This document shows positions 11,481 through 24,087 of a stretch of 64,000 nt of DNA, piece after piece; within the stretch, counting starts at the first letter, position 1; each line of letters starts with the position of its first letter. The stretch spans positions 32,672,055 through 32,736,054 of the forward strand of contig NC_057762.1 in the NCBI RefSeq assembly GCF_010389155.1, read 5' to 3'. Made by a program: the position numbers and the translations under genes. This DNA is from Erigeron canadensis. Taxonomy: Eukaryota; Streptophyta; Magnoliopsida; Asterales; Asteraceae. Under the pieces are notes generated by a model. That model saw only the letters and a list, made by a program, of their open reading frames with translations. It did no database searches and was not told the origin of the DNA.

Positions 11481-11989
11481 TTATACAACCCATGACATCA
11501 AAGTTTTGTGAGTCCAAAACCCCACTTCTTTCCTTCTAGTTCGGCAACACTCAAAAATCCCTACGTAACAACTTTGAAATTAAAGACATGAAGCCTTGTT
11601 TGCTACTCCAACTGAAACTACTTGTGCTGAAAATATTTTTCTTGTTTTTGAGTGATATCGCAATTGAAAATACTTGATATTAGTAACTATCACTCTTCTA
11701 AGTAAAGTCTTCTGCTATTTCCACCTCTGGGTCAGCATACAAGACGTACAAAATAAAGGAAGAAGAAGGCCATGATGGATGCAAACAGTACCATAAGACA
11801 AACATAGACACACCAAAACTTGGATCATTTTGATATCTAATATTAGGGTATTCATATTGTTTTAAAAATATAGAAAAAAGAAATGTCATCTTTGACCAAG
11901 AAAAATTGATTCAATCACATACGAATAGTGTAAAGTGTTTGTATTCTACTGCCAATAAAGATAGGTGGAAAAAAAGTGTTGGGGTAAAA
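11481..11989. other. Intergenic sequence
   Basis: AT-rich; no gene or repeat ends recognised apart from the SINE target-site repeat GGGGTAAAA at 11981-11989. Confidence 0.4.
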
Positions 11990-12178
11990 TTAGTGTTCAA
12001 TGAAATCAAATGAATAGCCCATTGGTAAGGTCTTTGACCTTGGGAGGATCCACCTGGGTTCGAATCCCACTTCCCCCATTTGTGGGGTGGATTAATTGGG
12101 AGTTTTTCGAGAGTCCTGATTTCCATGCATACGTGTAATTTAATAGTTGGAGTAGAATAGAATGCCGTTAAAAAAAAG
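11990..12178 (+). mobile_element. tRNA-derived SINE
   Basis: An internal Pol III promoter is visible: A-box TAGCCCATTGG at 12015-12025 and an exact B-box GGTTCGAATCC at 12057-12067. A non-tRNA body and an A-rich tail follow. GGGGTAAAA is repeated on both sides (11981-11989 and 12179-12187), giving a 9-bp target-site duplication. The sequence between the boxes does not fold as a complete tRNA, so it is not a tRNA gene. Confidence 0.75.
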
Positions 12179-12187
12179 GGGGTAAAA

Positions 12188-12749
12188 GTTATTGTCAAAG
12201 GCAAAAAAAATCATAATAAAATTTTTGCAGCATGAGAAGTAAAAAAAGTAGTAGAAAAATCACCTCGACTTTTGACTTTGGAGCATCATATATACCTAGT
12301 GGTTTAAAACCCAAACTTGTAATACTTATATTCTAGTAACATGTATATAGTTTTTACTTGTTCCTTTACACTTAAATGTAGTTCTTGTTTTTCTATTGTC
12401 AAATTTAACCCAATACTCGCAAATACTAAAATTTGAAGCACTCACTAGCTCACTTGTCTTCTTAAATGTTAGAGTAACTAACTACTTTGAATATGTTGTA
12501 TAAGTTTGAGAACTGCATTGTTGGCGGACTTATTGTTATTGTGGTTTACAGGAGCTACAGTCGATGAATATTGTGCCTTGCTTGAAACTGGAAGATGCTT
12601 AATTTCAATGATGCATTCAGTTTATTTAAAGGGTTGGGCACCAATAACTTTCAAAGCAATGAAAATATATTACATTGGCCATTTGGACAAAAGATCCGTT
12701 GCAGTTGACACGTGTGATTCATTGTTAGATATATGTATATATGTAGCTG
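12188..12749. other. Intergenic sequence with an unassigned short open frame
   Basis: A plus-strand open frame (12506-12754) has a TTTACAG acceptor-like site at its start region, but its translation was not recognised. It runs up to the copia insertion. No function is claimed. Confidence 0.3.
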
Positions 12750-12754
12750 GGTAA

Positions 12755-13237
12755 TGTTGGAATAAACATGGTTTGATTCAAGGGAAAATACTCACCAGAT
12801 GATCCTGTGGAACCTGTAAAGGCATTAAACATGTTTGCCATTGATTTCGGGTTCCTAAAACAAGGTGATTGAGTTAGGATGAGATGGGTAATTCGGCTGT
12901 GATGTTATGCACGAATTTGAGAGGAGTAAACACACGAATTTGTGTGGGATTTTGTGTGTGTGATTAACCTTAACTTAGGGTTAATTACCCTTTATTTATA
13001 ATGAGAGTAATTACACTTACCACCCTTTAGTAATTACACATTCAACCCCTGTGATGTTTAATGTGTATACCATTAGTCCTCTTATTTACAATCACCTAAT
13101 GGGAAACCCTATTCTACGTCTCTAACAGTAAATACGCTCATCATATATTTATCTAGACATAGGGATTTCATTATTGTCAATTATCATATCAGGAATGATA
13201 CATGATCAGTGACGGTCACACTAACGTGGTTCCAACA
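12755..13237 (-). repeat. 3' LTR of the copia element
   Basis: 483 bp with TG...CA ends and a TGTTGGAA/TTCCAACA terminal inverted repeat. The polypurine tract lies at 13238-13248 on the minus strand. Confidence 0.95.
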
Positions 13238-13563
13238 TTCTCCCACTTGATCGAGCGATCATTTATCTATGAGTATTTAAATAAGTTCCGGAATAATACT
13301 CATTTTGTTTTAAACCGAAATCATAGCCAATAAGTACAGTCGTAGAGAAGAACATCAACTCAGGACCCCCACTAGTCAAACTATGACTCAAATTTAAAAC
13401 TAATAAGCAATGATCAATTGACTAAGACAAATTTTGTCACAATAATGTCAATACACCAATATGAGTACTCAAAGTGTAATTAATAGACAAACAAAATCTG
13501 AATAAGGAGGAAATTTTTTAAACAATAACACTAATGACCAAATAAGTACCATATGCTATTAAA

Positions 13564-16500
13564 TTAAACTAAGTCTTTAGTAAGCCCCATCTTCAACACG
13601 TGTCCTACGAAGATATTAGGAGGAAGACCTTTGGTCATCGGATCCGCTAGCATGTCATTTGTACTTATGTACTCAATACAAAGAACATTTTCCTCAACCC
13701 GTTCGCGTACAAACAGATACTTTGTATCGAGATACAGCCCAGCGCCAGTTGAACTGTTACTGTTCGAGAAAGTTACGGCAGCTGAGTTATGACAGTAAAG
13801 CTTCAATGGTCTAGAAATGGAGTTGACGACTTTGAGTCCACTGACTAGATTCCTAATTAACATCCCATGGCAAGTAGCATTATAAACGGCAATGTATTCA
13901 GCCATCATGGTGGATGTTGCAGTCAGTTTCTGCTTATGACTCCGCTAAGAGATAGGTCCGCCAGCTAACATGAAAATATACCCAGAAGTAGATTTCTTAT
14001 CTTCCTTGCTTTTGGCAAAGTCGGAATCGGAATAGCCTACTACTTCTAGATTGTCACTTCTTTTATACGCTAGTTTGTAGTCTTTGGTCCCTTGCAGATA
14101 TCGTAGTACTTTCTTAGCCGCTTTCCAGTGTGCTAATCCAGGATTAGATAAGTAACGCCCTAGCATACCGGCAATATAAGCGATATCTGGACGAGTACAG
14201 ACCTGAGCATACATAATGCTCCCAACTACTGATGAGTAAGGTATCATCCTCATTTGCTCCTTTTCAATCTCAGTGCTCGGACTTTGAAAAGTACCGAATA
14301 CATCTCCTTTAATTACTGGAGCTACAGTGGGTGCGCAATGTTACATGTTATAGCGTTCTAAAATCTGCTCAATATAGGCCCTTTGAGAAAGACCTAAAAT
14401 ACCATTATGCCTATCCCGATGTATTTCAATACCTATAACATAAGAGGCATCACCAAGATCTTTCATGTCGAATTTCTGCGACAGCATCCGCTTCGACTCA
14501 TGCAACATATCCAAGTTATTACTTGCTAGTAGAATATCGTCTACATACAAAACAAGGATTATAAAGTTACTCCCACTGATCTTGAGATAGGTGCATTGAT
14601 CCACTTGATTCTTTATGAAGTCTTGTTCTTTAATAACTTCATCAAACTTAAGATACCACTATCTCGATGCTTGCTTCAACCCATATATGGATTTCTTTAA
14701 CTTGCAGACCATGTGCTCTTTACCTTTTGGAATGAATCCTTCAGGTTGCCACATGTATACGTCTTCTTCCAAGTCTCCATTTAAGAAAGCTGTTTTGACA
14801 TCCATCTGATGTAACTCAAGATCAAAGTGAGCTACTAGTGCCATAACGATCCTTAAAGAGTCTTTACGAGACACGGGAGAAAAGGTCTCTTGATAATCGA
14901 CTCCAGCCTTCTGAGTATAGCCTTTCGCAACCAATCTGGCCTTATAGCGTTTGACGTTTCCTTTCGGGTCTAATTTGGTTTTGAAGACCCATTTGCAACC
15001 AACAGTTTTGGATCCTTCAGGAAGTTCAACCAATTCCCAAACGTCATTATGCTGCATGGAATTAAGCTCTTCAATCATGGCTTCATTCCACTGAGTGGCC
15101 TGATCACTATTAATGGCTTCTTTATAGGAGGTAGGATCAATAAGCTTTCCAACATCCTCAACTTCAGTGAGATAAGTAATGAAGTCATCAAAGTTAGTGG
15201 CCCTACGTGACCTCGATGATCTCCTGAGTTGATTTTCGGGATTTTCGAAAGATCCTTTAGCATTAGTGGTCTCATAATTAACATTAGGAGGAGTTGGATC
15301 AGTGACATTCGGAGCAGCGTTCTGTACAAGAGGATTTATCGGAGGAGTAATAATAACCGACGAATCGTTTCCCCCCGCTTCTTGTACTTCTTGCAAATCG
15401 AAGTTATGATTTGTCGTGCTCCCACTGATCTCTGAGTTCTCTAGGAACGTGACATGCTGTGTATCACTGATGCGAGTAGTGTGGGAAGGACAGTAAAACC
15501 GATAACCTTTTGAGTTATCCGGATAACCGACAAAGAAACATGTAACAGTCTTAGGATCAAGTTTCTTTAAGTTAGGGTTAGAGGAATTTAGCTTCGGCAG
15601 GACAGCCCCATACTTTCATATATCTAAGACTCGGTTTCTTCCCTGTCCAAATCTCATGAGGAGTTTTAGGGACAAATTTAGAAGGAACTCTATTGAGTAT
15701 ATGAACGGCTGTTTTTAAGGCCTCAGTCCAAAGGAAAGTAGGTAAGTTAGTGTTAGCAAACATACTTCTCACCATGTCCATTAGGGTTCTATTTCTTCTT
15801 TCAGCAACACCATTTTGTTGAGGAGAACCAGACATGGTGTATTGGTTAATTATGCCATGATCCTTACAAAAGTCATGGAAAGGACCAGCTGCTTGACCAA
15901 CGTCAGTATGTCTACCATAATACTCACCTCTTCTATCTGATCTTACAACTTTTATTTTACGTTCAAGTTGGTTTTCAACCAAAGTTTTAAAATCAATAAA
16001 AGTTTGCAAGGATTCAGACTTTTCCTTAATCAAATAAAGGTGCATATAACGTGAATAATCATCAATAAATGTAATAAATGAAGTATGTCCTGTAATGGAA
16101 GCGGGATAGGGTCCACTTATATCAGTATGAATTATTTCCAACAAGTTGGAACTTCTGGTGACTCCTTTCTTATTCCCTTTAGCCATTTTGCCTTTGAGGC
16201 ATTGAATACATGTTTCAAAATCACTGAAGTCAAGAGATGGTAAGATTCCATCCTTTACGAGTTGTGTCATGCAATCTCGTGAGATGTGACCAAGACGTTT
16301 ATGCCACAACATGGAGGAATTCTCTTGTTGCTTAAGTGATTTTGTCCTTGTTTTAGTTATATCATCAACATTTAAAGATATCAAAGATTGTGAGAAATTA
16401 TGATCTAGTTCTAATTTATACAGCAATCCATCCAAGAAACCACGACCAAGCAATTCATTATTAAGAGTAATAGTAATCTTGCCGAAACCATGAATTATTA

Positions 16501-17593
16501 CAAAACCTTCAATGTCTAGTCTAGAAATAGATACGAGGTTCCGAGTAATTCTCGGTACATATAAGGTATCTACTAGTCTAATACATTTTCCAGTGCTCAT
16601 ATGTAAAATATAAGTTCCCATGGCTTCGACCTCTAAAAGATCACCACTTTCAACTCTAAGTTTTCTTTGGCCCTTTGGTAGCTTCTGGATTGTATGGAAT
16701 CCCTGCATTGAGTTAGTCACATGAACCATAGAACCAGAGTCACCCCACCATGTATTAACAGGAACATCAGTAGTAAAAGAATCAAATATTACATAAAGTA
16801 CGTTACCTTTCTTAGCTAGCCATTCCTTAAACTTAGGGCAATCTTTCTGAACATGCCCTTGAGTACGACAGAACTTACATTTGATGTTCAAGACATTAGA
16901 GCTAGAGGCAACTACACCAGGACTGATCTTTGAAGCTTTCTTTCCAGTCTTGTTACTGTTGTTACCCTTCCTCTTCTTAGAATTAGCAGTAGTAGTAAGG
17001 TGAACAGCTTCAGGTTTCTCGAGCTTAAGGCGATCCTCTTCTTGTTGACACATTGCAATCAGTTCACTCATCTTCCATTTATCTTTCTGAGCATTATAGT
17101 TAATTTTGAAGGCATCAAATTGAGCAGGCAATGATGTCATTATGAAATGCACAAGAAAATTATTAAAGACTTCCATTTCGAGAGTCTTAAGCTTGTTCGC
17201 CATGTCACTCATTTTCATTATGTGTTCACGGACACCACTACTTCCATCATATTTCAGAGTAAGCATCTTTAGCATTAAGCTGCTTGCATGCGCTTTAGAC
17301 GATCCCTTGAAGTAATCCTCAACAGATTTGAGGTAATCTCTAACTTTGTCAGACTCAGGGATAGCTCCTCGAAGACCAAGGGGAATAGAGTTCTTGACCG
17401 TCATAAGTGATAACCGATTCGCCTTGTCCCACTTCTCAAATGTTGCTTTCTGTTCTGCAGTAGAGTTCGCAGTAATAGCATCGGGTTCATCATTACGAAT
17501 GGCATAGTCAAGGTCAAGGTACCCCAGAGTAAGATCTAATTGATCTTTCCAAGCAGTGTAGTTTGCACCGGTAAGTGGCTGAATGCCAAGAGT
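13564..17593 (-). pseudogene. Copia gag-pol polyprotein gene, broken
   Basis: Domains in order: UBN2-type gag (TAWKDQLDLTLGYLDLDYA onward), zinc knuckle CKFCRTQGHVQKDC, aspartic protease core (W-GDSGSMVH), gag-pre-integrase LWHKRLGHIS, integrase core (HTDISGPYP, FIDDYSRY, SGSPQQNGVAERRN), reverse transcriptase (VDVKTAFLNGDLEEDVYM-like segment, YVDD near 14540) and RNase H ending in DPMTKGLPP. One frameshift near 15580 separates integrase from the rest. In-frame stops lie at 14659-14661, 14341-14343 and 13945-13947, where the family normally has Gln, Gln (inferred) and Trp. Gag stays open upstream of the ATG at 17404 to about 17593 without another ATG, so the original start is unclear or mutated. 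Confidence 0.9.
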
Positions 17594-17599
17594 AGGTGC

Positions 17600-18240
17600 T
17601 ACAGTGGAAATAAGGAGGATATAGATTTAGGATACAAGTAATAGAAGATTAATAAAGTAATGCCTAAAACTAAGGGCAATCAGATTATAGTGACATAATT
17701 AGCTATCTAAAGCAGACTAAGCAATATCTATAAAACTAATGGAACTAAAGTAATGCCTAAACTTAACTAAGGGCTAATAATATGTTCCTTATAATAACAT
17801 AATTAGATATCCAAGGCTTATTAAGTAATGTCTCTAAAAGTAATGGAACTAACGTAATGCCTAAATACGTAAGAGGCTAAAGTAATGTTCCTAAAAGTAA
17901 TGAGACTAAGACCATTATACTAATGAAGCCAGTGATAGGTAACCTATTGTAAACACCAAAACAATAAGTTGACATAAGGCTCTACTTAGATTTACATCAC
18001 CTTTGGGCAGAATAACTAATATATAAGTACACATGAGCATTAGGGTCATGCGGCACAACGCTTATCTTTTGACCTTTGGGCACAAAATTAAGAATCGTGT
18101 ATCTTATGCATGAAAAATATTCTTTTTAGCACACAAAGTGTATTAAATCACCTTTGGGCAGAATCAATATACTTAGTGTTCATTATCCAAAAGGAAAAGA
18201 ACGCACCATGAGAATCATATTTGACCTTTGGGCACAAATG
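17600..18240 (-). repeat. Repetitive copia leader, AT-rich part
   Basis: Untranslated leader between gag and the 5' LTR. Short phrases recur: AAAGTAATGCCTAAA-like units at 17650-17900 and CCTTTGGGCA at about 17999, 18072, 18150 and 18220. No protein is encoded. Confidence 0.6.
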
Positions 18241-18260
18241 ATGAAACCATGTACATTAGT

Positions 18261-18340
18261 GCGAAGCCCCCACACATTACGGGGGTCCGGGGGCAGCGCC
18301 CCTGGGAGCGGGGTCCAAGGGGAAGAGCCCCTGGCTGGGA
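18261..18340 (-). other. GC-rich, strongly structured segment of the copia leader
   Basis: An isolated GC-rich island in AT-rich leader with several complementary runs of G and C (CCCCCAC, GGGGGTCC, GGGGGCAGCGCCCC, GGGAGCGGGGTCC, GGGGAAGAGCCCC). Its position downstream of the primer-binding site would suit RNA packaging or dimerisation, but that role is inference. Confidence 0.45.
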
Positions 18341-18459
18341 TCGAGCTCATTCATCAGCGACCAAAAATTTTTACCCTTAAAGTGCTATGGTAAAAATGTC
18401 TCAGAAAAAATAATTTTCAAAAAATAAGAGACAAATTTAGCCACAAAATTATAAGGTAA

Positions 18460-18865
18460 AATTAGTAAGCACGAGTTCATTCATTAGCTAAAATCATCTT
18501 TAGTTTAATACGAACTTAAGTTATAACTCGTGAATAAGTAAGCACGAAGTAGACCATAAGTTCATGATGATGTAAGCACGAAGGTAACATAAGTCAACAC
18601 GATGTTCGTGTGATGACGTGAGCACGAAGAAGTCATAAGTCTACACGAAGTTCGTGATGACGTCAGCGTGAAGACAATCTGGTTCGTGTAATGATGTCAG
18701 CACGAAGTAGTAATGAGTTCGTGTGAAGATAGCTGAGTTCGTGCGAAGACATGAGCGCGAAGGTGGTGCAGAAACTGTGATGACGTCAGCACGAAGTAGT
18801 TTTGAGTTCGTGATGACGTCAGCACGAATTCGTGATGACGTCAGCACGAGTTTCTTCATTCTGCA
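18460..18865 (-). repeat. Array of GCACGAA / TGACGTCA units in the copia leader
   Basis: Imperfect units of roughly 20-35 bp built from AGCACGAAG and TTCGTGATGACGTCA recur across this stretch next to the primer-binding site. Four perfect TGACGTCA palindromes occur at 18658-18665, 18781-18788, 18814-18821 and 18836-18843, with variants between. TGACGTCA is the core bound by plant TGA-type and related bZIP factors. Confidence 0.7.
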
Positions 18866-18941
18866 GCTTCTAAGTTCGCGTAAAACCCTCGAAACGAACC
18901 AAAAACATAACAGGACTTCGTAACGCGGCTTTGATACCACA

Positions 18942-19423
18942 TGTTGGAATAAACATGGTTTGATTCAAGGGAAAATACTCACCAGATGATCCTGTGGAAC
19001 CTGTAAAGGCATTAAACATGTTTGCCATTGATTTCGGGTTCCCAAAACAAGGTGATTGAGTTAGGATGAGATGGGTAATTCGGCTGTGATGTTATACACG
19101 AATTTGAGAGGAGTAAACACACGAATTTGTGTGGGATTTTGTGTGTATGATTAACCTTAACTTAAGGTTAATTACCCTCTATTTATAATGAGAGTAATTA
19201 CACTTACCACCCTTTAGTAATTACACATTCAACCCCTGTGGTGTTTAATGTGTATACCATTAGTCCTCTTATTTACAATCACCTAATGGGAAACCCTATT
19301 CTACGTCTCTAAGAGTAAATACGCTCATCATATATTTACCTAGACATAGGGATTTCATTATTGTCATTATCATATCAGGAATGATACATGATCAGTGACG
19401 GTCACACTAACATGGTTCCAACA
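18942..19423 (-). repeat. 5' LTR of the copia element
   Basis: 482 bp, nearly identical to the 3' LTR. It should contain the element's promoter on the minus strand. The primer-binding site begins two bases inward. Confidence 0.95.
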
Positions 19424-19428
19424 GGTAA

Positions 19429-20855
19429 ATCCGTAGCTCACTTTTGAATCTATACATTAAGGCTTAAGCTTGAGGACTTTGTTTGCCTTGATAAGTTGGC
19501 TTGAGATGTACGAAAGAGATTGAGGATCAACACCAAATGAGATTTGCAATATATTCTAACAATTTTCATGAGCCCATAACGGAATTCATCCAATCAGGAT
19601 TGCAACAAAATACTAAGTTTTAGCGTATATCACCCATCGCACGGAAAACTATAACCGAAATCCTTTTTATCTGGCATTAATTTGGAAAGTTCTTTCAACT
19701 AAAACTATAAGTAAATTGCATAAAAAGTGTATGGGTCTTTCAACTAAAATTAATCAAATAAATTGCATAAGAAGTTATTCAAGTAACCAAACATCTGAAA
19801 TTGACTTTTTTTTTATCTTTTTCATTTAAAAAACTTACTAAAACTTACTTTTTTTCACAAATTAAGATACTATTCTTCAACCGATTAGTCTAGATCAAGT
19901 GGGCCCTCTTTGAGGGAACCGATGTAGGGATGTTGAAGATACCTAAAATCGAATCCTTGATTCTCTGTGGTTTCGGACAATTATCTCTTAAACGTATCAC
20001 TCCTGTTCTGCAAGAGTACGCGAGTTCCAACTTTCAGCATATTGCACATTACAAATGTCACTACTGGAGTTCGAACTATTAACACTTAACTTACCGTATG
20101 AGAAAAAAAATATACTATTTTTATTTATTTTTCCCCAAAAAAAGTTACCGAACATTTTTTTTTTTTTTGAAAATTGAACATTATTTTGGGTAAAAAAATG
20201 TTTCAAACTTGTCAATTTTTTGCTGTTATATATACAAACCGAGTGAAATTTCTTCACATGCTAATTTTTTAATCCATAAAAAACATGCAGACAAATATTT
20301 ATTCATTATACGTTAAACATTTAAAATTAAGATGTGGGACATTTTACCCAACTTATATGTGTGATAGCATCGCCTTCCCTTTTTTCTTTCTCTCTTGTAA
20401 TTGTTTAAGTTTTTAGTTAGTTTAACTTAACAACTCTATGTTTATTTACTTTCTTATAAGTCAAGTTGTAATATCGACCATGTATTTTCTGTTTAATCAA
20501 TGATACATATGTATGATTAGACTTGCATAGACTCCAGTATTTGAATTCTTACTCTTGTTCTTGTTCTTTAATTTATGTTCTTTACATTTTTATCTAGATA
20601 ATTAATACAAGTTAAGCAAACAAGTGGACTATCATCCTTAACATTATTTTATGTTGTTTGGGGTAAAAATTCATTTTTTTATTATAACTATTTTTTATTC
20701 TCTTGTTAATAAATTTTAAATGGTCAACTCAGTTGGTCAGAGACACTCTCAGTTTTTTATTTTTAATTCTCTATTGACACGATCGAATGTTCAAAAAAAA
20801 TAAATAGAAAAATAAATCATTATGATAGACATAATACACTATAGATTGATAGTCA
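19429..20855. other. Intergenic sequence with one possible decayed SINE
   Basis: Mostly AT-rich with no gene. Around 20720-20800 CTCAGTTGGTCAGAGAC followed by GATCGAATGTTC resembles a degenerate A-box/B-box pair of a tRNA-derived SINE (low confidence). Confidence 0.35.
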
Positions 20856-20926
20856 GGCCCAACAGATGCTTAAATTATCAGGTCCAACACAAAAGGCCCA
20901 ACAATCTACCCATCTTAAAAACCCTA
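20856..20926 (+). promoter_or_regulatory. eS19 promoter: two site II elements and a telo-box
   Basis: GGCCCA occurs at 20856-20861 and 20895-20900, the site II element on the opposite strand, and AAACCCTA lies at 20919-20926. This combination about 105-175 bp upstream of the ATG is the known signature of plant ribosomal-protein promoters. Confidence 0.75.
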
Positions 20927-21030
20927 GGGCTGTCACACATATACATACATAGTCACATAGATAGATACACAAAGGTGGGTGTATAGCGGCTCAACACAGC
21001 AGCAAAGCAAGAAAGAAAAAGAAGGCAAAA

Positions 21031-21379
21031 ATGGAGACAGCAGCAGCCGCAAGAACTGTGAAAGATGTATCCCCACATGAGTTTGTTAAGGCTTATGCCG
21101 CTCATCTCAAACGCTCCGGCAAGGTATCTCCTTTTCCCCTTTTTATTTCTCATATATCTATATATAGATACACACATACATAACAATTTAGATAATTGTA
21201 TATTAGCTAAATGGTAGTATCATTTTGATTAGTTGCTTTGAATTTGATTAATTTATTTAATTAAAAGGAATCTTTGGATTTAGGTATAGGTAGAGATGAA
21301 TCTTTTTATTTTTATTTTTTAATTATGTGAATATATTGTTTGAATGTTTTAAAGATGTGAAACACTACATTCATTATAC

Positions 21380-21411
<32 letters not shown>

Positions 21412-22009
21412 TTTGTGCACTTTGTTATATGTGCAATTTTGTTGGCTCAGATGGAGCTTCCTGAATGGACTGATATAGTCAAGACTGCTACTTTTAAGGA
21501 ACTTGCTCCCTATGATCCTGATTGGTATTATATTAGGGCTGGTAAGTTTTCTATATGTTGTTTAGACCTCGAATTTTGTCGATATATCGATACCGGATTT
21601 ATTGTTAGATGGAAGACTTGAACCGGTTACCCGTTTTTGTGTGTTTTCTTTGTACAGCTTCAATTGCGAGGAAGATCTACTTGAGGGGTGGTCTTGGTGT
21701 TGGTGGATTCCAGAGGGTTTATGGTGGGCGTAAGAGGAACGGAAGTGCTCCACCGCATTTCTGCAAGGCGAGTGGTGGCATTATCCGTCACATTCTTCAG
21801 CAGTTGGAAACCATGAAGATTGTTGACATGGATCCTAAGGGGTGAGTTATCAGGGAAACTAGTTTTGTTCTGTATTTATGTTTCGTTGGGTGTTTTATTT
21901 TACTTGTGATTGATATTTTGTCTTGGTATCTTACAGAGGAAGAAGGATCACGTCCAATGGCCGCCGAGATCTTGACCAAGTTGCTGGGAGAACTGCAATT
22001 GCAGCTTGA
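21031..22009 (+). CDS. RPS19: 40S ribosomal protein eS19 (RPS19)
   Basis: Four exons (21031-21123, 21451-21541, 21658-21841, 21937-22009) join in frame through GT-AG introns into 146 residues, the normal length for plant eS19. Recognisable parts are [57 protein letters not shown], and the C-terminal [18 protein letters not shown]. eS19 is a structural protein of the small-subunit head, needed for 18S rRNA 3' maturation. The first intron holds a TA microsatellite near 21380. The start ATG follows an A-rich leader and the upstream region has typical ribosomal-protein promoter motifs. No defects are seen. Confidence 0.96.
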
Positions 22010-24087
22010 AGAGATCTATCGTTTGATTAATGTCGTAATTTTGATGTTATGTAGCTTATGAATTTAGCAAGAAACAAGTTTTGGTGGTTTTAAGATTTTG
22101 AGATGTCTATTTGGTTGATACTTATGCCAATATGTGTTGAACTTGCTTTTGTTTGGAATATGAGACTTCCTTAATCGTGCTTATTGATCTTAATCATTTG
22201 TTTATCTTACTCTGCTTTGCAAATTTTAATTGGTATCTGACAGGGATGTGTTTCAGATTCGAGTCTTTCCAAACTCCTGACTTATAAGGCTTATATGAAG
22301 TGCCTAATCTGAAATGAAAAAATGTTGAGGCAGGTGATGAATACTCATTTGATTTGAGATAATATTCAGGTATCTCGAGATAAGTAGCGAGAGAACTCAT
22401 TTTCTTGTCGATCCTGTTACCATATAAAAGGTGTCCGAGTCCTAAAGGCCATGTATGGTGGAATTGTGTCTTTACTGATCATCACCAACTATGGAACATG
22501 ATCAATGTGATGGTCACTTGAAATTTCTCTATTTTAGAGAACTTGCATTACCAATATTCGTCCCTGGGTTAAAAGTGCAATATTTCTTTGTACTTTTGAA
22601 GGCACCTTGTTGATATGGATCAAGCCCATGGAGTAATGAAACCGATGGGATGCCAATAAGTTGGGAACCTCTTGTTTCAATTTTGGGACAAACAAAACTA
22701 CACGCTTGATAGCCAGGTTAATCCTCAACCACAGAAGTCGGACCAACTACAATGTCACTTTCATCTAAGCACAAACTTCTTCTGTTCGACTAAATATTGT
22801 CCAGCTTCTTAAAATATATCAACCAGTCCCTCAACTGCTGTGTTGACTGCTAAGTACCATCTTAATTGCCAGTTTGAGGCTTTGAATGCCGATCCTTAAA
22901 CATTATAAGGGCTTAAGGGGTATGCAGAGACAAGCCAACTCGCTCGCCGTCACTATTCGTGCATAGTTATTTTGTCTTTTGAGATGGTAAACAAACTAGC
23001 ACATCGAAACTTCAAATGATTCTACCTTCAAAACAATATTGTAACAAAGTTTGTTGGCAGCTGTAACTTTTATTTTGTTGAATTATGTCACATGACTGAT
23101 CCTTATATGTCAAGGATTTCCAAAATAAAAAGGTCAGTAAACAACTTGGTGCATTTAAAACAGTGGTGCAATCAATTGTAGATTTTGGATCTCTTCATCT
23201 ATTTTCAGCTCATCAATTTCAATTAAACACTTCGGTAATGACTCTATGTTATATAGTAGAATGGTCGAAATGGTGGTCAAACTCGTATGCAGTTGACAAG
23301 ATTTTCCAGTATGATATGTATGTGTAACCCTCTTTTCCTAAAGAGATGCACTAACCGAATAAGTAATTACCTTCAAAGGAACTTAGAATTAGAGAGGGAA
23401 CCAAGTCTATAACTTTCATGCTAATAATAAGTCTATAGTCATGCGTGACCATTGACACATCACGAATCTAAATCTTAGACCGATAATAAGATATATCTCT
23501 GTAAACATGTCAAAAGTTTATATTTTCCTTCTGGGTAGTTAATAAAGGTCAATAGAAACATGGTCTTCAAGCAGATGAAAGCTTAGATATCATAAAAATA
23601 GTATTTAACCTTACTATTATGCGGCAGCTGAGAAACATACACATTATGGCCTTTTTGTAGTTTTTCAAGTTCCTCTATCTAGTCTAAAACGTGTGTTCAT
23701 AACTGTATATAAAACATAAGTAAGGAATGCCATAACTGATAGTCTTCACGCCTGCATAACTCTACATAAACGTTCATATTTCATATACATGTATAGATTA
23801 GTATTAAATATTAACTACTCTATTCCATCAAATAGTATTCTAACATAACATAGTAAAAGGACAATGCAAGTGAAGAAAACATGAAAATTCAGTGATTATT
23901 TTATCCATTTTCCATATTATTCAACAGTATTGAACAGACACGAACATAACAAATGCCATTGTCAAAGATCCAAGACAAGATTTACAAATCCCTGCAAATA
24001 CAATGGGCAAAAATATACAAATTCTGATTCAAGCACAGAACCTACATCTATTGAACACGTAGGATTGGAACTAACGCAGTTTCACAC
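22010..24087. other. 3' flank and intergenic sequence
   Basis: About 2 kb without a recognisable gene between eS19 and the F-box gene, including the 3' UTRs of both (they converge). Some stretches may be old transposon sequence, but no ends or conserved motifs were identified. Confidence 0.4.

Larger units (their letters stand above)
12755..19423 (-). mobile_element. Structurally complete Ty1/copia LTR retrotransposon
   Basis: Both LTRs are present (12755-13237 and 18942-19423) and the 5-bp target GGTAA is duplicated perfectly at 12750-12754 and 19424-19428. The element lies on the minus strand, so its 5' LTR is on the right. A primer-binding site like TGGTATCAAAGC (18939 down to 18928, initiator Met tRNA) follows the 5' LTR, and a purine-rich AAGTGGGAGAA tract abuts the 3' LTR. 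Gag, protease, integrase, reverse transcriptase and RNase H occur in copia order. By eye the LTRs differ at about nine substitutions and one 1-base indel, nearly all transitions, so insertion was fairly recent. Nonsense changes and a frameshift leave it non-autonomous. Confidence 0.95.

Noticed and set aside
12015..12067. tRNA gene
   Set aside because: The A- and B-box-like sequences are present, but there is no complete cloverleaf. The flanking 9-bp duplication and tail show it is a SINE.
12506..12754. Protein-coding exon
   Set aside because: The frame starts after an acceptor-like site, but the translation was not recognised and it has no partner exons. It ends at the copia insertion.
18460..18865. 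CRISPR array
   Set aside because: Units are irregular, there are no unique spacers, and this is a plant retrotransposon leader.
22534..22746. Retroelement-derived coding fragment on the minus strand
   Set aside because: The peptide has no motif I could assign with any confidence.
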